Assembly (NCBI GenBank): GCA_020847735.1
Contig: JADLBL010000015.1
Coordinates: forward strand, 124,001 to 188,000
Direction of reading: 5' to 3'
From: Candidatus Eisenbacteria bacterium
GTDB taxonomy: Bacteria; Eisenbacteria; RBG-16-71-46
DNA: 64,000 nucleotides
Part shown: piece after piece, positions 39,341 to 47,999 of the stretch
Layout of the letters: each line of letters starts with the position of its first letter
Numbering within the stretch: position 1 is the stretch's first letter
Program-made: the position numbers and the translations under genes
The notes under the pieces: model-generated
What the model was told of the DNA's origin: nothing
The model's input: only the letters and a program-made list of their open reading frames with translations
Databases searched by the model: none

Positions 39341-39497
39341 ATGGGTTTGCGGGGAATCTGCATCGCCCGGAATCCGGCCGGCGCCGCCCGGCGAAGCAGA
39401 CCCCGTGGGCACATGCCTTCGGGGGGCAAAGGCCCTAGACTGTTCGCTCGCTCACCCGAGTCGGGCCGCAGGTGTACAGGCAAGGAGTCCCCCCGAA

Positions 39498-40934
39498 ATG
39501 AAGTCCTTCGCGTTTGGCCGCGAACCAGGATCCGCCGCGCTGCTGCTGGCGGCGCTGCTGGTCACACTCGCCGACATCGCCCCGGCGACCGCCGCGAAAT
39601 CTGCCGTGAGGCCCGCTGGTGGCGTCCGCCAGGCCGCCGCCCTGCCCGATTCCACGCTCGCCCGCGTCACCATCGGACCCGGCGCGGGTGAGCACCGGGA
39701 TCTGACCCGGCAGCAGATGATCGTTGCCGCCACCCGCGCGGGGCGAAGGCTCGACTCCCTTACCCCGAAGGACCGGCGCGAGTTTCTCGATATCCTGGTG
39801 GACCAGGCCGTGCTCGTGGCCCGGGTCGAACGCGAGCCCAGGCACTGGGAGCGCCGCGACAGCAGCGACTACCAGCAACTGCGCGACCGGCTCGTCCTGC
39901 GGGCGGCGCTCGACTCGGCGATGACCGTGGCCAGCGCCGAGCGGGCCGCGCGCGGCGACACGGCGCTCGCTCCGCAGGCGCTCGGCGTCCTGCTGCGCGA
40001 CCAGGAGGTCGTGAAGCTCGCGCCGCGGTGGAACGAGGCGGGCCTGAAGGAGGCGCTCGCGATCTTCGACACGCTGCCCCGCCCGGACTCCCGCATGTCC
40101 ATCCTCGAGCAGATGCGCGTCGCCGGCGTCAATCCGACGGTTCCGGACGCCGACGCCGGGGTGGAGCTCGTGCGCACGCCGCTCGGCAGCTACACGCTCG
40201 GCGAGCTGATGCGCGACTTCGCGCGCCTGAATCCGATGTATCGCCCGCGCGTGGGCACGGTCGAGAACGTGAAGGAGTTGATCGGCAACGCGCTGTTCGA
40301 GCACGCGCTGCGCAAGGCCGCCGAGGACCAGGGCCTCGAACACCTGCCGCGGATCGCGGCCGCGCTGGCCGAGCGCGCGGAGTACCTCGACGTCTCGCGC
40401 TTCGTGGCGCGCGAGGTGTACGCGAGGATCGCCATGGACTCGCTGAGCCTGCGGCGCTACTTCGAAGCGCACCGGTCCGCGTTCGACACCGACGAGCGCG
40501 CACGCGTCGTGAGCGTGACCTCGCCGGACCGCGACGCGGCCGCGGCGATGGCGAGACGGCTCGCGATCCCGTTCGAGGCCGAGTCGCTGGCGGCGCAGAG
40601 CGAGCGCGCGGGTACGCCCTACGCGACGGTGCTTTCACGAAACAGCGACAGCACCCTGTTCGCACGGCTCGTGCGCGGCGGCGTCGGGTTCGTCGCCGGA
40701 CCCGATTCGACGACGCAGGGCTGGCGGACGATGCGGGTGATGGCGCTCGAGCCCCGGCAGCCCCGGACGTTCGAGCAGGCCGAGCCGATGGTGAAGCAGC
40801 AGCGCTACGACTCGGAAGGCGAACGGCTCATGCGCGAACTGCTCGACAGCCTGCGCCGGCAGGCGCGCGTCGTCGTGAACGAACCCGCGCTGGCGAAGCC
40901 GCTGACCGCCGTGGACGAGGGAGGTGGACGATGA
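39498..40934 (+). CDS. SurA/PpiC-like periplasmic folding factor
   Basis: A 478-residue exported protein (signal peptide near residues 12-33: ALLLAALLVTLADIAPATA). The alpha-helical N-terminal part (about 70-300) resembles the SurA chaperone core; the region about 330-450 aligns only weakly with a parvulin domain and lacks its usual conserved core, so isomerase activity is doubtful. It would escort outer-membrane or surface proteins through the periplasm. Strong AAGGAG ribosome site and 4-nt overlap (ATGA) with the next gene. A TAGACT box at 39436-39441 may be its promoter. Confidence 0.75.
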   Translation: MKSFAFGREPGSAALLLAALLVTLADIAPATAAKSAVRPAGGVRQAAALPDSTLARVTIGPGAGEHRDLTRQQMIVAATRAGRRLDSLTPKDRREFLDILVDQAVLVARVEREPRHWERRDSSDYQQLRDRLVLRAALDSAMTVASAERAARGDTALAPQALGVLLRDQEVVKLAPRWNEAGLKEALAIFDTLPRPDSRMSILEQMRVAGVNPTVPDADAGVELVRTPLGSYTLGELMRDFARLNPMYRPRVGTVENVKELIGNALFEHALRKAAEDQGLEHLPRIAAALAERAEYLDVSRFVAREVYARIAMDSLSLRRYFEAHRSAFDTDERARVVSVTSPDRDAAAAMARRLAIPFEAESLAAQSERAGTPYATVLSRNSDSTLFARLVRGGVGFVAGPDSTTQGWRTMRVMALEPRQPRTFEQAEPMVKQQRYDSEGERLMRELLDSLRRQARVVVNEPALAKPLTAVDEGGGR

Positions 40935-42067
40935 GCGCGCGCCCGCTCCTGCGACTGCTGGCCGCCGCGGGGGCGCTGGCCTGCCTTGCGGCCGGTCCGC
41001 GGCACGCCGCCGCCCTGGATTTCCCGGGGCTCACCCTCGAGTGCCGGCCGGCCTCCATCGCCGCGAACGAGGAAGGTTACTGGCGCTTCGCGCTGGTGCT
41101 GCGCAATGGCACCGGCCTTGGCGTCTATGGCGACAGCATGGAGGTCGTGATCCAACCCCAGGACTCGACCGCGGAGCCGCTTCATCGGCGGCTGCTCGTG
41201 CCCAGCGGCGCCGACGCCCTGAGCGACGGCGACTCGCTCGAGACCGAAGTGCTGCTGAACGCGACCACGTCACGGGCACGGCTCGAGGTCGTGTTCCACT
41301 TCCATGCGGGCACCGGCGAGACCGGCGTCGCGCGCGGCTCGCTGCTGGCGGTGGGCAGCGAACTCGAGGACCTGCACCCGTCGCAGGTGGTGCGCGTCGC
41401 CGGGTTGGACGTGGAGCTGCGCCGGTTCCCGGCCGACGAGGCGCAGGCCGGTGGCGGCGCCGTCCTGCTGCTGCCGGGCGAGGCACGTCGTCCCGAGAGC
41501 CTGCTCGCGCCGGCCGCGAGGCTCGCCGGACAGGGCGTCGCGGTGCTGATCGCGGGCCTGCCGCGCGGCGGCGGCGACTTCGCCGGGCCCGCTTCGCGCG
41601 CGGCGGCCTTCGCCGCATTGGACACGCTGCTGAACATGCCCGGCGTCGCGGCGAACCGGGTCGGCGTGTGGGGCATTTCGCAGGGCGCGACGCTCGCGCT
41701 CGAGCTGGCGCTCGCGCGGCCCGGTGCCTTCCGCGCCGTGGCGTCACAGTCCGGCAGCTACGACCTGTGGGCGACCTGGCGCGCGGCGCTGCCCGACGCG
41801 AAGGACGCCATCGTGGCGGCCGCGGGTCGGGACAGCGCCGGGTGGCGCGATCGCTCCCCACTGAAGCAGGCCGCGGCGTTCAAGCCGGCGCTGATCGTCG
41901 TGCACGGCGAGCTGGATCCGGTGTACCCCGTCGGTCCCGCGCAGGCGTTCGCCGATGCCGTCCGGGCGGCCGGCGGAGACGTCACCGAAAAGATCCTGCC
42001 CCGGAGGGGGCACACGGTGCCGTACATCGAGGCTGCGCGCTTCCTGCTGCAGCGACTGGGGCCGTAG
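40931..42067 (+). CDS. secreted alpha/beta-hydrolase
   Basis: A 378-residue exported protein. Signal peptide (LLRLLAAAGALACLAAGPRHAAA), an Ig-like N-terminal domain (about 30-155), then an alpha/beta-hydrolase (about 165-375) with nucleophile GISQGA, the acid in HGELDPVYP and His in RRGHTVPY: all three triad residues are present. The fold and HGE...HT spacing resemble bile-acid/acyl-CoA thioesterase or peptidase-like dienelactone hydrolases. Substrate unknown. Translationally coupled to the preceding SurA-like gene. Confidence 0.83.
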   Translation: MSARPLLRLLAAAGALACLAAGPRHAAALDFPGLTLECRPASIAANEEGYWRFALVLRNGTGLGVYGDSMEVVIQPQDSTAEPLHRRLLVPSGADALSDGDSLETEVLLNATTSRARLEVVFHFHAGTGETGVARGSLLAVGSELEDLHPSQVVRVAGLDVELRRFPADEAQAGGGAVLLLPGEARRPESLLAPAARLAGQGVAVLIAGLPRGGGDFAGPASRAAAFAALDTLLNMPGVAANRVGVWGISQGATLALELALARPGAFRAVASQSGSYDLWATWRAALPDAKDAIVAAAGRDSAGWRDRSPLKQAAAFKPALIVVHGELDPVYPVGPAQAFADAVRAAGGDVTEKILPRRGHTVPYIEAARFLLQRLGP

Positions 42068-42179
42068 CCCGGGCTGGCGCTGCGGCGAACCTCGCCTTCA
42101 CGGGGCTCCGAAACGACACGCGCGGAGCGGCCGCGCCGCCGAGTTGACGCGGCCCAAACGTCGGCGCGCCCTGGCAGTC

Positions 42180-42209
42180 TTGACCCTGTCGGCGGTGCCT
42201 CACTAGAAT
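42180..42209 (+). promoter_or_regulatory. sigma-70-type promoter of the SurA-like lipoprotein gene
   Basis: TTGACC (42180-42185), an 18-bp spacer and TAGAAT (42204-42209) give a clear housekeeping promoter. Start of transcription is expected near 42216, leaving a leader of about 58 nt before the ATG at 42274. Confidence 0.65.
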
Positions 42210-42273
42210 TGCGCCCGCCTTTCACGCCACACCGCCCGTCGCTCCCCCCTTCCTCCTTTCCCTCCGAGGACCG

Positions 42274-44061
42274 ATGCGCCCGACCGTACTTTCACGGGGC
42301 CTCTCGTCACTGCTGGCCCTGACGCTCGCCGCCTGCTTCGCACCCTCCGCCCGGGCGGCCGCCGAGCCAAAGACGATCGAGTACATCGACGGCGTGCCCG
42401 ACACGGGCCAGTTCCTGCCCAACTCCGCGATTCTCGCCCGTGTGGCCAACCGCAAGATCAGCGTGTTCTCGTTCCGGGACTTCTATTTTCTGTCGAACCC
42501 CGAGATCCGGCCCGCCGGCGACAGCCTCGGGCGCGCCGAGTTCCTGACGAACATGATCCGCAAGGAAGTGCTCGGGCTCACCGCGCTTTCGTCGGGCATT
42601 CCGCTCAACTTCGAGGATCGTTCGCAGTTGCGCGAGGAGCGCACGACGCTGCTCTCGAACCGGCTCTTCGAACTGAACGTGCTCAACCTGCCGCCGGTGC
42701 CCGAGGACTCGCTGCGAAGGATCTACGCGTACGAGGGGTACGAGCAGCGCCTGCGGGTCATCCATTTCACCGACCGCGCGCTCGCGGAGGCCAGCCGCAA
42801 GGCGTTGATGCGCGACACGTCGGCGTGGGTCGCGACGTCCCTGCGCTACAACCCCCCGTCCCTGCAGCAGGGCTTCGGCGAGATCGGCTGGGTGAAGTTC
42901 GAGAACGTGCCGATCGCGATCGCACTCCAGCTCTGGAGGGTCGCGCCCGGCGGGTTTTCGCCGGTTCTCCCCGCGCCCGCCGGCTACCAGGTCTTTCAGG
43001 TTCTGGAACGCCGTACGCGCCCGCAGGCCGAGTTCCGGATCATGCGTCCGGCGATCGAGGGGCTGGTGCGCGAATATGCCATGGAACTGCGCCGCACCGC
43101 CCTGATGGACGAGGCCAAGAAGGGCATGCATGTCCGTTACGACACGACCAACGCCGCGTGGGCCTCGAAGCTCTTCTCGCAGGCGGTCACGATTGGACGC
43201 GAGGCGGCGGGCCAGACCGTGCATATCGACGAAAACGTGCCGGAGTTCTCGCCTGCGGACACGGCCCGGACGATCAGCGAGTGGGATGGCGGGCGGATCT
43301 CGCTCGGGGAGCTCACCCACGCCTACTCCGACATTCCCGTGGTTCTGCGCCCGGTCATCAATACGCCCGAGCTGCTGATGGGCTACGCCGACGCGATCAT
43401 GCTGGCGCCACGCATGCTGGAGCTCGCGATCGCCCGGGGACTCGAAAAGGACTCGGTCTTCCTCGCGAAGGTCGAGCGCAAGCGCGAGCAGATCCTGGTC
43501 GGCAAGATGGTCGAGGACTCGGTCTTCTCCCGCATCTACGTGACCCGGCAGGAACGGCTCGACTACTACCAGAAGAACCGGAACGGGTTCCTGACGTTCC
43601 CGTCGGTGGATTACGCGGTCATCGTGCGCAGCTCGAAGGCGGGCGCCGACTCGGTGGCCGCCCGGCTCGTGGCGGGTGAGACGGTCGCGGCGATCCTGCA
43701 TGCCGACAGCCTGGAGAAGAACTTCCGTACCGGCACTCGGCACGCGACGACCGCGGAGCACGTGCCGTACAGCAAGGTGCTGTTCGAGGAGATGCGCCCC
43801 GGCGATCATCGCGTGCTCGGGCCGGACCGCCAGGGGGACTGGGCCTGCGTCGTGCTGTTGAACTTCGACCCCGGCCGGCAGATGCCGTACAAGGAGGTCG
43901 AGACCCTCGTGGACGAATCGGTGCGGAACATCAAGGGCGAGCAGGCGCTGAATGCGTTCGTGGACCGCCTCAAGCATCGCTACCCGATCGAGGCGCACTA
44001 CGACCTGCTGATGAAGGTGAAGCTCGTCACCCCGCGCGACGGCGAGTCCGAGGCCAACTAG
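42274..44061 (+). CDS. SurA/PpiC-like lipoprotein
   Basis: A 595-residue protein with a lipoprotein signal (SLLALTLAA-C21). The body is rich in helices and shows two weak PpiC-like stretches (about 155-260 and 440-540, the latter with the GDHRVLGPDRQGDWACVVLL core), an arrangement like SurA/PrsA-type lipoprotein foldases. It is not coupled to the upstream hydrolase (206-nt gap with its own promoter), but the three genes form a functional neighbourhood of export factors. Isomerase activity is uncertain because canonical residues are not obvious. Confidence 0.75.
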   Translation: MRPTVLSRGLSSLLALTLAACFAPSARAAAEPKTIEYIDGVPDTGQFLPNSAILARVANRKISVFSFRDFYFLSNPEIRPAGDSLGRAEFLTNMIRKEVLGLTALSSGIPLNFEDRSQLREERTTLLSNRLFELNVLNLPPVPEDSLRRIYAYEGYEQRLRVIHFTDRALAEASRKALMRDTSAWVATSLRYNPPSLQQGFGEIGWVKFENVPIAIALQLWRVAPGGFSPVLPAPAGYQVFQVLERRTRPQAEFRIMRPAIEGLVREYAMELRRTALMDEAKKGMHVRYDTTNAAWASKLFSQAVTIGREAAGQTVHIDENVPEFSPADTARTISEWDGGRISLGELTHAYSDIPVVLRPVINTPELLMGYADAIMLAPRMLELAIARGLEKDSVFLAKVERKREQILVGKMVEDSVFSRIYVTRQERLDYYQKNRNGFLTFPSVDYAVIVRSSKAGADSVAARLVAGETVAAILHADSLEKNFRTGTRHATTAEHVPYSKVLFEEMRPGDHRVLGPDRQGDWACVVLLNFDPGRQMPYKEVETLVDESVRNIKGEQALNAFVDRLKHRYPIEAHYDLLMKVKLVTPRDGESEAN

Positions 44062-44113
44062 CCGCCGCGGGCTCCCGCGGCAATCTCTTTCGGCAGGCGG
44101 CGCGCCTCCGGCG

Positions 44114-44845
44114 TCAGCGCGGACGCCAGGCGGGAATCCGGCCGCCGCAGCGATCGGCGACGGCGCCGCGGGTGAACCAGCGTTCACCCGACCGCACGAC
44201 GATCTTCTCCCCGGATCGGTACTGCACGGTCGCGCTGTGCCACTCGATGCAGACCGGCCGTTCGCAACCCGGCAGTCGGGGACGCCGCGCGCCGAGCAGA
44301 ATCCGGCCGAGGACATAACGCGTGCCCGCCCGGACCGGCCCCGCGTGTCCCATGGGCATGGCATAGATGCAGCGGAACCGGCCGCTCTCCGCCGAATGGT
44401 CGTACAGCGCCGTGCCGATGCCGCGCGTGGGCCAGGGTTGGGGTCCGGGCAGAGTCTCGTCGGGACCGAACTGAACCACCATTCCGCCGGTGTTGGCGCC
44501 GCCATGTTCCATCGCCCAGAAGTCGCCCAGGGTGTCGCCCGGCTGCGCATACACGTAGAACTCGGCCGCGACACCGTAGAAGGTGGACTCGTCGGTGGCG
44601 GGCTCGAAACACAGGTAGAGCGTGTCGCGATGCGCCGAATCGCCACAGGCCGGCCGGAGCGTCGTCACCGCCCCGGGCTCTCCCCAGGGCGCGCGTGCGG
44701 ACAGGAAGATCCGGTTCTGCCGCACCGCGGCGGGCCGCGTCGGCGGGCGCTGCGCGGCTCCCGCGGCCGGGGCCAGCTGCGCGACCAGCACCACGAACAG
44801 GCAGCGGGCGACGGCTGGACCGAATCGGCGCGGACGGTCGCTCAT
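44114..44845 (-). CDS. secreted Cys-rich protein, divergent member of the 44-49 kb paralogue family
   Basis: A 243-residue exported protein (signal RCLFVVLVAQLAPAAGA). The middle carries a beta-rich domain ending LPGCERPVCIEWHSATVQY, which aligns with the Cys-rich segment of the four paralogues upstream (Cys-x4-Cys followed by a hydrophobic strand). The C-terminus differs: RGAVADRC plus a basic tail instead of the W-G-x-K-x-LYR ending. It begins 7 nt after the preceding paralogue and would be last in that transcript. No known function; family membership is moderate. Confidence 0.7.
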   Translation of the reverse strand: MSDRPRRFGPAVARCLFVVLVAQLAPAAGAAQRPPTRPAAVRQNRIFLSARAPWGEPGAVTTLRPACGDSAHRDTLYLCFEPATDESTFYGVAAEFYVYAQPGDTLGDFWAMEHGGANTGGMVVQFGPDETLPGPQPWPTRGIGTALYDHSAESGRFRCIYAMPMGHAGPVRAGTRYVLGRILLGARRPRLPGCERPVCIEWHSATVQYRSGEKIVVRSGERWFTRGAVADRCGGRIPAWRPR

Positions 44846-44852
44846 CGGGTTC

Positions 44853-45560
44853 CTATCGGTAGAGGGACTTGATCTGGCCCCACGTGCGTGCGCGCGCAGG
44901 AACGATGCCGCATGCCGTGCCGGCTCCCCAGGTGGCCTGGTTGCCGAAGGCCGGCGAGGGCGTGACGAAGGCCGGAGGCGATCCGCCGGCCGCGCCCGGC
45001 AGACGCGTCACCTGGGCGGAGTTGAACACGAAGCACACCGGCGAGGTGCAGCCGGAGCACGTGGACGTGCCGACGAAGCGGATCGTCAGGATGCCGGCCA
45101 GGTAGGTCTCTCCTGCCGTCAGCGTGAAGGCATCCGCGCCTGCAACCCCCACTCCGAGGATCACGCGGAAATGGCGATCGTCCCCGCTCGGGCCCGGATA
45201 GATGAGGCTCTGAACCGTGGCCGAACCGCTCTGGGACCAGGCGTCCACGCAGTTCTCGCTGCCGGCGGGCAGCCCCGCGACGAACTGGGCCGGCTCCGTG
45301 TAGCGACAGCCTCCGGGCTGCACCTGCCACCAGGGCGGAAGGGGGGTCGCGTCCGAGGCGAAATCGAGCACCACCGTCCAGCCCACGACATCGGTGATGT
45401 CGGCGCCGGGAACGAACGACAGCATGAGCCGACGCTCGCCTGCCGCCGTCGCGCACAAGGCCGAGGGGTCCAGTGCGGCCGATCCGAAGGGCGCGCAGTC
45501 TCCCCAGCGGGCGGCGAGCTCGCCCTGCGCACGCACGGCGCCAGGCGTCGTGGTCGCCAC
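44853..45560 (-). CDS. secreted Cys-rich paralogue ending in WGQIKSLYR (5' end uncertain)
   Basis: The 235-residue reading from GTG at 45560 lacks a signal peptide, but in-frame codons upstream spell a hydrophobic core (LWLACLLACVATTTPGAVRAQG) just like an exported protein. No ATG, GTG or TTG exists in that stretch before an in-frame stop; a CTG at 45627-45629 in a GGGGGGACAGGA context is the only candidate, or a frameshift has occurred. The mature part has TCSGCTSPVC, as in the paralogues, and the C-terminal motif R-T-W-G-Q-I-K-S-L-Y-R. Follows the B hairpin. Function unknown. Confidence 0.78.
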   Translation of the reverse strand: MATTTPGAVRAQGELAARWGDCAPFGSAALDPSALCATAAGERRLMLSFVPGADITDVVGWTVVLDFASDATPLPPWWQVQPGGCRYTEPAQFVAGLPAGSENCVDAWSQSGSATVQSLIYPGPSGDDRHFRVILGVGVAGADAFTLTAGETYLAGILTIRFVGTSTCSGCTSPVCFVFNSAQVTRLPGAAGGSPPAFVTPSPAFGNQATWGAGTACGIVPARARTWGQIKSLYR

Positions 45561-45702
45561 GCAGGCGAGCAGGCAGGCGAGCCACAGGGTGGGGCCGGCA
45601 GGGAGGCCGAATTCGTAGGTGCGGTTCAGTCCTGTCCCCCCGATTCCTGCGATGCGCTCGACTCACCGGTGAGGATAGGAAACGACCTCGTGGTCCGCAA
45701 CG

Positions 45703-45735
45703 CGAACGGCCGCCCGGGAGACGGGCGGCCGTTCG
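45703..45735 (-). terminator. hairpin after paralogue B
   Basis: A perfect 14-bp stem (CGAACGGCCGCCCG) with a 5-nt loop lies 21 nt after the stop of the 45757 gene. No U-tract follows. Two related hairpins, differing by compensating base changes, lie after paralogues C and D. Confidence 0.75.
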
Positions 45736-45756
45736 TGGAGACAGATCTGAATCGGG

Positions 45757-46515
45757 TCAGCGGTAGAGGTTCTTGACCGCTCCCCACGTGCGATTCTGGG
45801 TCGGCGTGCCATCCGGGCAGTTGGTCGGCGAGCCATTCCAGGTGACCCAGCGCGACCTGCCGGGAGCCTCGTTCACGACCCGATAGTCGCCCATGCCCGC
45901 GGGCTGCTGGAGGAAGCACTCGTTGAGCACGAGGCAGGCGGCCAGGTCGCAGCCGGCGCACGAGCCAACGCCCGTGGACTTGGTGCGCGAGATGTTGACC
46001 TTGGAGACGAAGAGCTCGGATCCGTCCGCCGGTACGTTGATTTCACTGCCGGCCGGAATCGCCGCACCGCCGTTCAGCCGGACCGTGTTCGCCGCGTGGC
46101 CCTGAACGTTCGTGCCCTGCTGCGCCGCGAACACCGACAGGAGGATGCTGCCCTGCCAGATGTCCGGGCACGAGCCGGCCAGCACGACCGGGTCGAAGGA
46201 CATCGTGATGGCGTTCGGGCGGCACTGACCGGCATTGGTCTGCCACCAGTCGGGCAGCGTACCGCTCTCGATGGTGACGTCCACGATCGCCGAGGTGGCC
46301 GTGAACTTGGACATGGCGGTCGGCACGATGACCGACGTGAAGAGCGCGAAGCCGGCGCCCGTGTTCGCGTTGCAGGCCCACGTCATGCTCGAGGCGCCCG
46401 AACCGCCGGAAGCCGGAGAGCAGTCGTTCCAGTACAGCCCGAGTCCGCTCTGTGCCATCGCCGTGGACGCACTCAGGGCGAGCACCGCCACCACAAGAGT
46501 AATCAGTTTCTTCAT
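45757..46515 (-). CDS. secreted Cys-rich paralogue B ending in WGAVKNLYR
   Basis: A 252-residue exported protein starting at the ATG 46513-46515, preceded by ACCGGAGGA. Signal MKKLITLVVAVLALSASTAMA. The mature protein has an LYWNDC opening, a DWW motif mid-way, the C-x2-C-x4-C-x5-C segment (SCAGCDLAACLVLNEC) and the tail NRTWGAVKNLYR. Paralogues C and D share all of these. No known domain recognised; a beta-rich, disulphide-stabilised surface or secreted protein is inferred. The upstream in-frame extension to 46989 was dismissed since the signal peptide and ribosome site fix the start. Confidence 0.85.
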   Translation of the reverse strand: MKKLITLVVAVLALSASTAMAQSGLGLYWNDCSPASGGSGASSMTWACNANTGAGFALFTSVIVPTAMSKFTATSAIVDVTIESGTLPDWWQTNAGQCRPNAITMSFDPVVLAGSCPDIWQGSILLSVFAAQQGTNVQGHAANTVRLNGGAAIPAGSEINVPADGSELFVSKVNISRTKSTGVGSCAGCDLAACLVLNECFLQQPAGMGDYRVVNEAPGRSRWVTWNGSPTNCPDGTPTQNRTWGAVKNLYR

Positions 46516-46843
46516 CGGTTCCTCCGGTTTGAATCGGGCAGAAGCGTGTCGAACTTTCGAAGTCAGGCGGCGCGAAAACCAGTCCGGCCCCGGGGAGGTC
46601 GGATCGAGTATCGGGGTGGCACTCGCGCGGTGTGGACCGTTCACGCCCGACAGGCGTGCGCGGAAAAGCAGGAACGTACCGATGGCGAGTGACGGTCGGC
46701 GAACAGCGCTGGAAAACCGCGTTGGCCGTTCGGCGTGAGACCTCCAGTCCCTCCAAGGAGTGGAACACCGGTCATCAGCATCGAGTCGAAGGCGACACCT
46801 CTGGGGCGTGGCCGCCTCCGCTTCCCTGACAGCAAGCGGCGGC
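46516..46843 (-). other. long leader of paralogue B, no gene found
   Basis: About 330 nt between a good promoter (46844-46872) and the start of paralogue B. Several short open frames exist but none shows a ribosome site with a plausible protein. It ends with the CAAACCGGAGGA block preceding the ATG. A structured leader or attenuator is possible but not shown. Confidence 0.35.
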
Positions 46844-46872
46844 AGTATAGGAAAGCCCACGCCGCCGAGCAA
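46844..46872 (-). promoter_or_regulatory. sigma-70-type promoter of paralogue B
   Basis: On the minus strand TTGCTC, a 17-bp spacer and TATACT (plus-strand 46844-46849) match the consensus well. Transcription would start near 46837 and give a leader of about 320 nt. Confidence 0.5.
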
Positions 46873-46899
46873 CAGCCGTTGCACCGCCGCCCCCCCGCT

Positions 46900-46963
46900 C
46901 ACCCCTGCTGGCGTCGGCAGGCAGGGGTGGAACCTTGACCCGCATTCCACGGGTGGAAGCGGG
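46900..46963. other. two adjacent hairpins downstream of paralogue C hairpin
   Basis: A 9-bp stem CACCCCTGC/GCAGGGGTG (46900-46929) and an 11-bp stem CCCGC-TTCCAC/GTGGAA-GCGGG with one bulged A (46939-46963) lie between paralogue C's terminator hairpin and B's promoter. They may reinforce termination of C or belong to another small RNA. Confidence 0.45.
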
Positions 46964-46978
46964 CCGGTCCCCCAATGG

Positions 46979-47016
46979 CGAACGGCCACCCTCTCTGCCG
47001 GGAGGGTGGCCGTTCG
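46979..47016 (-). terminator. hairpin after paralogue C
   Basis: A 15-bp perfect stem (CGAACGGCCACCCTC) with an 8-nt loop, 18 nt after the stop of paralogue C. It matches the B hairpin with G-C to A-T compensation in the stem. No U-tract. Confidence 0.75.
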
Positions 47017-47034
47017 TGTTCTGAAGTGCAGTGA

Positions 47035-47763
47035 CTAGCGGTAGAGACCCTTGACCGCGCCCCACGTGCGGTTCCTGGTGGGCGTGGCCCCCTGGCACTG
47101 GACGGGGCTGCTGTTCAGCGCGACCACCGCGTTGACCGGCGTCGTCACCCGATAGACCGGGAAGCCCGCGGGCTGCTGGAGGTAGCACTCCTGAAGCGTG
47201 AGGCAGACTCCGACGTTGCATCCCGCGCACGAGCCGGCGCCGGTGCTCTTGGTGTGGCTGATGTTCAGCCGGGAAACGTTCAGCTCGGTGGTGCCGTCAG
47301 CCACCAGCGAGATTTCCGAGCCGGCCGGAATCGCGGCACCGCCGTTGAAGCGGACCGTGTTCGGCCCGTGCAGGAACTGCTGGGCCTGGAACACCGAAAG
47401 GTTGATCGAACCCTGCCAGATGTCCCCGCAGGCCGTGGCGAGGAGCGACGGGTCGAAGGACATGGTGACGGCGTTGGCTCGGCACTGACCCGGCGCGGTC
47501 AGCCACCAGTCCGGAAGCGCCGCGGCATCCACGGTCGCGTCCACGATCGCCGACGTCGCGGTGAACATCGGCATGTTCTCGGGGATCACCACCGACGCGA
47601 ATAGCACCTCCGAGCCGGTGTTCACGTCGCACGCGAAGGTGGCGGAAGACGTCCCGCCGTCCAGCGTGCAGCCATTGAAGTGCAGGTAGAGCCCGCCTGC
47701 CGCTGACGCGAGCGACGCTCCGAGCGCGAGCATGGCGAGGGTGAGGATCGCGGTCTTCTTCAT
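47035..47763 (-). CDS. secreted Cys-rich paralogue C ending in WGAVKGLYR
   Basis: A 242-residue exported protein. Signal MKKTAILTLAMLALGASLASA after ACCGGAGGA. Mature part: LYLHFNGC opening, PDWW segment, SFDPSLLATACGDIW, SCAGCNVGVCLTLQEC and the tail NRTWGAVKGLYR. Compared with B and D the central loop (QQFLHGPNTVRF) is slightly shorter. Each paralogue has its own spacing and its own hairpin, so they may be separate transcription units. No function is recognised. Confidence 0.87.
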   Translation of the reverse strand: MKKTAILTLAMLALGASLASAAGGLYLHFNGCTLDGGTSSATFACDVNTGSEVLFASVVIPENMPMFTATSAIVDATVDAAALPDWWLTAPGQCRANAVTMSFDPSLLATACGDIWQGSINLSVFQAQQFLHGPNTVRFNGGAAIPAGSEISLVADGTTELNVSRLNISHTKSTGAGSCAGCNVGVCLTLQECYLQQPAGFPVYRVTTPVNAVVALNSSPVQCQGATPTRNRTWGAVKGLYR

Positions 47764-47951
47764 TGCTTCCTCCGGTAGTCCCGACTGGGGGGTGAGGTGG
47801 CATGGCTGTGCAATTCAAGGTGCGGGATCGGATTGCCAACCTGACTTCGGACCCGGAGAGGTCTTGCGGAAGCAGCTTCCGACGGCCTGGACTCCTCTCG
47901 GGATGCAGGCCGGGTGCTGCCCGTGCGGACTCGGGGGCGTCCGGCCAGATG

Positions 47952-47983
47952 GGAACGGCCACCTCTTGCGAGGTGGCCGTCCC
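47952..47983 (-). terminator. hairpin after paralogue D
   Basis: An 11-bp stem ACGGCCACCTC/GAGGTGGCCGT with a TTGC loop, extended beyond one mismatch by GG/CC. It lies 17 nt after the stop of paralogue D and is homologous to the B and C hairpins. Confidence 0.72.
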
Positions 47984-47999
47984 TGAGCTGCGGTGAAGC

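Noticed and set aside
46641-46835. 64-codon open frame in the leader of paralogue B
   Set aside because: No ribosome site, no recognisable protein features, and it lies in a region better explained as untranslated leader.
46900-46963. The two hairpins read as an independent small RNA gene
   Set aside because: No promoter was seen for them alone, so they are listed only as hairpins near paralogue C's 3' end.
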